From Pseudomonadota bacterium (GTDB lineage: Bacteria > Pseudomonadota > Alphaproteobacteria > Rhizobiales > Rhizobiaceae): a stretch of 7,914 nucleotides of DNA. This document shows, one piece after another, positions 6,850 to 7,914 of this stretch. Location of the stretch: positions 1 through 7,914 of the forward strand of contig JAEYXI010000646.1 of NCBI GenBank assembly GCA_023428515.1. Direction: 5' to 3'. Made by a program: the position numbers and the translations under genes. Numbering within the stretch: the first letter of the stretch is position 1; the number at the start of each line of letters is the position of its first letter. The notes beneath the pieces were generated by a model. It saw only the letters and a list, made by a program, of their open reading frames with translations, was not told where the DNA came from and ran no database searches.

Positions 6850-7914
6850 TTAGGCGGCGTTGAACTCGTTCCACTTGGCGTAGAGGAATTCGGCCTCGTC
6901 CATCAGGTTGTTCCAGACCGCGACCTGGGCGAAGCGCTCCTCGAAGGAGCCGCCGTCGCGAACGTCGCCGGCCGAGTTGGTCTTCTCGCCGGTCGGGCTG
7001 GTGATGTCGGCAGTCGCCGCCTTGCCCTCGTAGAAGAAGCCGCGCTCGTTCTCGGTGAGGGCCGCCATCGCCGTCTTCGGGTTGGAGCTGTAGTAGCCCT
7101 GCTTGGCGATGAAGCCGCCGACCCAGCCGGAATTGTACCAGTTGAGGTATTCGTAGGCGGCGTCGAGCTTCAGGCCTTCGAGGTGGGCGAGCAGACCGAG
7201 GCCGTTGCCCCAGCCGCGATAGCCTTCCTTGAGCGGCTGGTAGGTGCACTTCACGCCCTGCGTTTGCACGGCGGTGACGGCCGGCGACCACATGGACTGG
7301 ATGACGACTTCGCCCGACGCCATCAGGTTCACGCTCTCGTCGAACGTATTCCACAATGCGCGGAAGTGGCCGCCCTTCTTCAGTTCGATCAGCTTGGCAA
7401 TCGTCGCGGTCAGCTCTTCCTGGGTCGGGTTGCCCTTGTCGCCGTACTTCAGCAGGCCGGCCGACTCGCAGGCCATCATGGCGTCCATGATGCCGTTGGT
7501 CGGGATATTCTGGATCGCCGTCTTGCCCTTGAAATCGGGCGAGAAGAGATCGGCCCAGCTGTTGACCTCGCGTCCGACCAGGTCAGGGCGGATGCCCAGC
7601 GTGTCGGCGTTGAAGACGCCCGGGCAGAAGTTCGCCCAGTCGGACTTGCCGCTGGCGAAATTATTGCTGTCCTTGCCTTCACGGTAGATGAACTCGATCG
7701 GCGCGTCGCCCTGGCGCGAGACTTCCTTGCCGGCGAACGTGCCCTCCGTATAGAGCGGGGTGAGGTCGCCCCAGTTCTTGATCTTGGCGATCTCGACGCC
7801 CTGCAGCGCGCCCTGCGGGACGGCCACCTTGCTCTGCCAGACCTCGAGGTCAGCGATATCGAGCGAGGACGGGTCCTGCACCAGACGGTTGAGCAGTCCC
7901 GGATGGTCGACCAC
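6850..7914 (-). CDS. ABC transporter solute-binding protein, PotD/PotF-like, N-terminus outside window
   Basis: Periplasmic binding protein that captures the substrate and delivers it to the two permeases downstream. The last 354 residues are visible. The signal peptide and first part of lobe I lie beyond base 7914, as the frame is open to the edge. Family-typical stretches are NSWADLFSPDFKGKTAIQ at about 118-135 of the fragment, a lobe-crossing segment with VNLMASGEVVIQSMWSPAV at 195-213, and GLGLLAHLEGLKLDAAYEYLNWY at about 238-260, matching the closing helices of extracellular solute-binding protein family 1/8. It begins the visible operon. The 26-bp palindrome follows its stop. Ligand residues cannot be assigned confidently, so spermidine/putrescine binding would be a family-level guess. 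The downstream hydrolases suggest an amide- or ureido-containing ligand instead. Confidence 0.9.
   Translation of the reverse strand: MVDHPGLLNRLVQDPSSLDIADLEVWQSKVAVPQGALQGVEIAKIKNWGDLTPLYTEGTFAGKEVSRQGDAPIEFIYREGKDSNNFASGKSDWANFCPGVFNADTLGIRPDLVGREVNSWADLFSPDFKGKTAIQNIPTNGIMDAMMACESAGLLKYGDKGNPTQEELTATIAKLIELKKGGHFRALWNTFDESVNLMASGEVVIQSMWSPAVTAVQTQGVKCTYQPLKEGYRGWGNGLGLLAHLEGLKLDAAYEYLNWYNSGWVGGFIAKQGYYSSNPKTAMAALTENERGFFYEGKAATADITSPTGEKTNSAGDVRDGGSFEERFAQVAVWNNLMDEAEFLYAKWNEFNAA

Noticed and set aside
4875..6863. Plus-strand open frames opposite the ATPase and permeases (4875-6017, 6252-6863)
   Set aside because: The translations are His/Arg/Asp/Gln-rich low-complexity shadows of membrane-protein codons, with no ribosome site or domain.
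3862..7914. Firm naming of the importer as a spermidine/putrescine transporter (potFGHI)
   Set aside because: The family resemblance is clear, but ligand residues cannot be assigned, and the linked hydrolases point to another substrate.
1..7914. tRNA, rRNA, CRISPR array, insertion sequence or phage genes
   Set aside because: No repeats with spacers, no transposase or integrase motifs and no RNA-gene-like structures were seen.

Overview
The window comes from a GC-rich alphaproteobacterium, most likely a rhizobial or Phyllobacteriaceae-type genome (Mesorhizobium, Agrobacterium and relatives). This is an inference from the GC-rich codon use, the closeness of the last gene to the Agrobacterium N-carbamoyl-D-amino-acid hydrolase as I remember it, and the style of the transporter. 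No marker gene fixes the genus.

All eight genes lie on the minus strand, so transcription runs from base 7914 towards base 1. The first half is a complete-looking ABC importer of the PotD/PotF-PotA/G-PotB/H-PotC/I (polyamine/opine/iron, type I) class. It has a periplasmic solute-binding protein (6850 to beyond 7914, N-terminus outside the window), two inner-membrane permeases (5880-6758 and 5040-5876) and an ATPase with a TOBE domain (3862-5043). A perfect 26-bp palindrome sits in the 91-bp gap between binding protein and first permease. The permease and ATPase genes are packed with a 3-nt gap and a 4-nt ATGA overlap.

After a 275-bp gap (3587-3861) comes a tightly packed enzyme block. It holds an amidase-signature hydrolase (2198-3586, GTG start), a small 4-carboxymuconolactone decarboxylase-like protein (1791-2183), a 3-hydroxyisobutyrate dehydrogenase-family NAD(P)-dependent reductase (899-1798, TTG start, overlapping the previous gene by 8 nt) and an N-carbamoyl-D-amino-acid hydrolase-like nitrilase-superfamily enzyme (889 to beyond 1, only its last few residues missing). 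Each of these starts has a recognisable Shine-Dalgarno sequence, and the last one overlaps the preceding stop codon.

Together the genes read as an uptake-and-breakdown operon. A nitrogenous, probably amide- or ureido-containing small molecule is imported, C-N bonds are cut by the amidase and the carbamoylase (releasing ammonia and possibly CO2), and the carbon skeleton is handled by the decarboxylase-like protein and the beta-hydroxyacid dehydrogenase. The actual substrate cannot be read from the sequence. No hydantoinase, regulator, mobile element, RNA gene or CRISPR array is visible.
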